5,684 nucleotides of DNA, from positions 1-5,684 of the forward strand of contig CACXGS010000293.1 in NCBI GenBank assembly GCA_902767195.1, read 5' to 3'. A model generated the notes under the pieces. That model worked only from the letters and a program-made list of their open reading frames with translations. It did no database searches and was not told the origin of the DNA. The DNA is from an uncultured Lachnospiraceae bacterium (lineage in GTDB: Bacteria > Bacillota_A > Clostridia > Lachnospirales > Lachnospiraceae). How positions within the stretch are numbered: position 1 is the first letter of the stretch; every line of letters begins with the position of its first letter. Made by a program: the position numbers and the translations under genes. This document shows, in pieces, positions 4,890-5,684 of this stretch.

Positions 4890-5684
4890 TCACTTAACCG
4901 TTGCTTTTTTATTAATTCCTTTTTTATAAAGCCATTTTTTATAAGCCGCTTTTTTCTTTGCAGGAACCCTGACTTTCACTTTCTTCGGCGTGCCTTTGAA
5001 AGCTTTAGCTCCTACTTTGGACGCCTTCAGCTGTGTTGATATAATCGTAATGTTCTTCAGCTTTTTGCAATTGCAGAAAGCTTTGGCTCCGATCGTTTTT
5101 ATATTGGCCCCGATAATAACCTTGCCGATCTTTTTTCCTTTAAAAGCATTCGCTTTAATCGCAGTGACCTTATAGGTCACCCCATTCTTTTTGATCGTTG
5201 CCGGAATACTGACAGTTCCTGTTTTCTTGCTGCTGCCGGTACATGTCATTGTCTTACCGGCTGTTACCTGGAAAGCATTACCATTTATCTTTACCGTGGT
5301 TCCTTTAGGAAGGACTTTTTCTACATTACTGCCGGAAGGAATTGTCGGATTCTGATCGGGTTCACTGTCTGATCTGTCCCCGGGATCTGCAGGGTCAGAT
5401 ATCGGTTTGTCTCCAAAATATACCCTGTTATACACATTGTTATCCGGTGTGCCCAAATCATATTCTTCATTAGTTCCCGCTGCATAAAGCAGCCCGTCAT
5501 CTTTGATCAAAAAGGATGTATTTCTGTTAGCCCATCCTGTCTGTACTCTGTCGATCACTTTCTTCGGCAGAACCTCATGATCCGTATTAGCCTTCGGGCC
5601 GGTCAATTTGCCGAATTTACCTCCATTGATACCCCAGCCCCACAAGTCTCCGTTTTCCATTAATACAGCACATGAGCCGATGTC
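4890..5684 (-). CDS. RCC1-repeat and BspA-like LRR surface protein, C-terminal part (5' end outside window)
   Basis: The frame is open to the right edge (264 codons visible), so the ATG at 5660 is probably internal. The visible part starts inside RCC1-type repeats: SCAVLMENGDLWGWGINGGK, then a second blade TSFLIKDDGLLYAAGTNEEYDLG. A linker rich in Asp, Pro and Ser follows (about residues 96-120 of the visible part). The C-terminal ~140 residues form a BspA/LRR_5-like domain: VSIPATIKKNGVTYKVTAIK, ANAFKGKKIGKVIIG, IKTIGAKAFCNCKKLKNITI and VGAKAFKGTPKKVKV. It ends with a very lysine-rich tail and no LPXTG sorting signal. Such proteins are usually large, secreted and cell-surface associated in Clostridia, with binding roles. 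The signal peptide would be outside the window. Partner and ligand are unknown. Confidence 0.85.
   Translation of the reverse strand, partial: DIGSCAVLMENGDLWGWGINGGKFGKLTGPKANTDHEVLPKKVIDRVQTGWANRNTSFLIKDDGLLYAAGTNEEYDLGTPDNNVYNRVYFGDKPISDPADPGDRSDSEPDQNPTIPSGSNVEKVLPKGTTVKINGNAFQVTAGKTMTCTGSSKKTGTVSIPATIKKNGVTYKVTAIKANAFKGKKIGKVIIGANIKTIGAKAFCNCKKLKNITIISTQLKASKVGAKAFKGTPKKVKVRVPAKKKAAYKKWLYKKGINKKATVK

Noticed and set aside
5658..5660. ATG at 5660 as the true start of the RCC1/LRR protein
   Set aside because: The frame stays open to the edge, the residues before it (SCAVL) complete an RCC1 repeat, and there is no ribosome binding site or signal peptide.

Overview
The base composition (moderately low G+C), the strong AGGAGG-type ribosome binding sites and the gene families (AzlCD, a short RelA/SpoT-type synthetase, an RCC1 plus BspA-like leucine-rich-repeat surface protein) point to a low-G+C Gram-positive bacterium. 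A gut or rumen Clostridia such as a Lachnospiraceae member is most likely. This placement is inference from gene style only, because no rRNA or marker gene is present.

Layout. (1) 1-605, minus strand: the N-terminal two thirds of an NAD(P)-dependent epimerase/reductase of the extended SDR type, running off the left edge. (2) 606-781: a divergent intergenic region holding a perfect 45-nt palindrome (631-675), a smaller palindrome (680-692) and candidate extended -10 promoters facing both ways. (3) 782-2152, plus strand: a 456-aa acyltransferase of the chloramphenicol acetyltransferase/condensation-domain fold (HxxxDG motif). (4) 2160-2192: a GC-rich hairpin flanked by A and T runs, acting as a shared bidirectional terminator. 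(5) 4806 down to 2194, minus strand: a compact operon encoding a RelA/SpoT-type alarmone synthetase domain, a small helical protein, AzlC, AzlD and a TetR-family regulator. (6) 4890-5684, minus strand: the C-terminal end of a large, probably secreted, RCC1-repeat/LRR protein running off the right edge.

The most notable observation is that the synthetase ORF (4186-4806) and the small ORF after it (3847-4155) are in the same reading frame. They are separated by one UAG codon and ten open codons. Read through, they would make one protein of about 319 residues, which matches longer RelA/SpoT-domain proteins that carry a C-terminal helical region. The second ORF has no convincing ribosome binding site of its own, unlike the other genes here. 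This looks like either a recent nonsense mutation or an unusual two-piece arrangement.

Working together (inference): the operon puts a putative (p)ppGpp-type synthetase next to a branched-chain amino acid exporter and a regulator, a plausible amino-acid-stress module. The divergent reductase/acyltransferase pair could be a small-molecule reduction and acylation module, and the palindrome between them could be an operator, perhaps for the nearby TetR protein. I saw no mobile element, CRISPR array, tRNA or rRNA.
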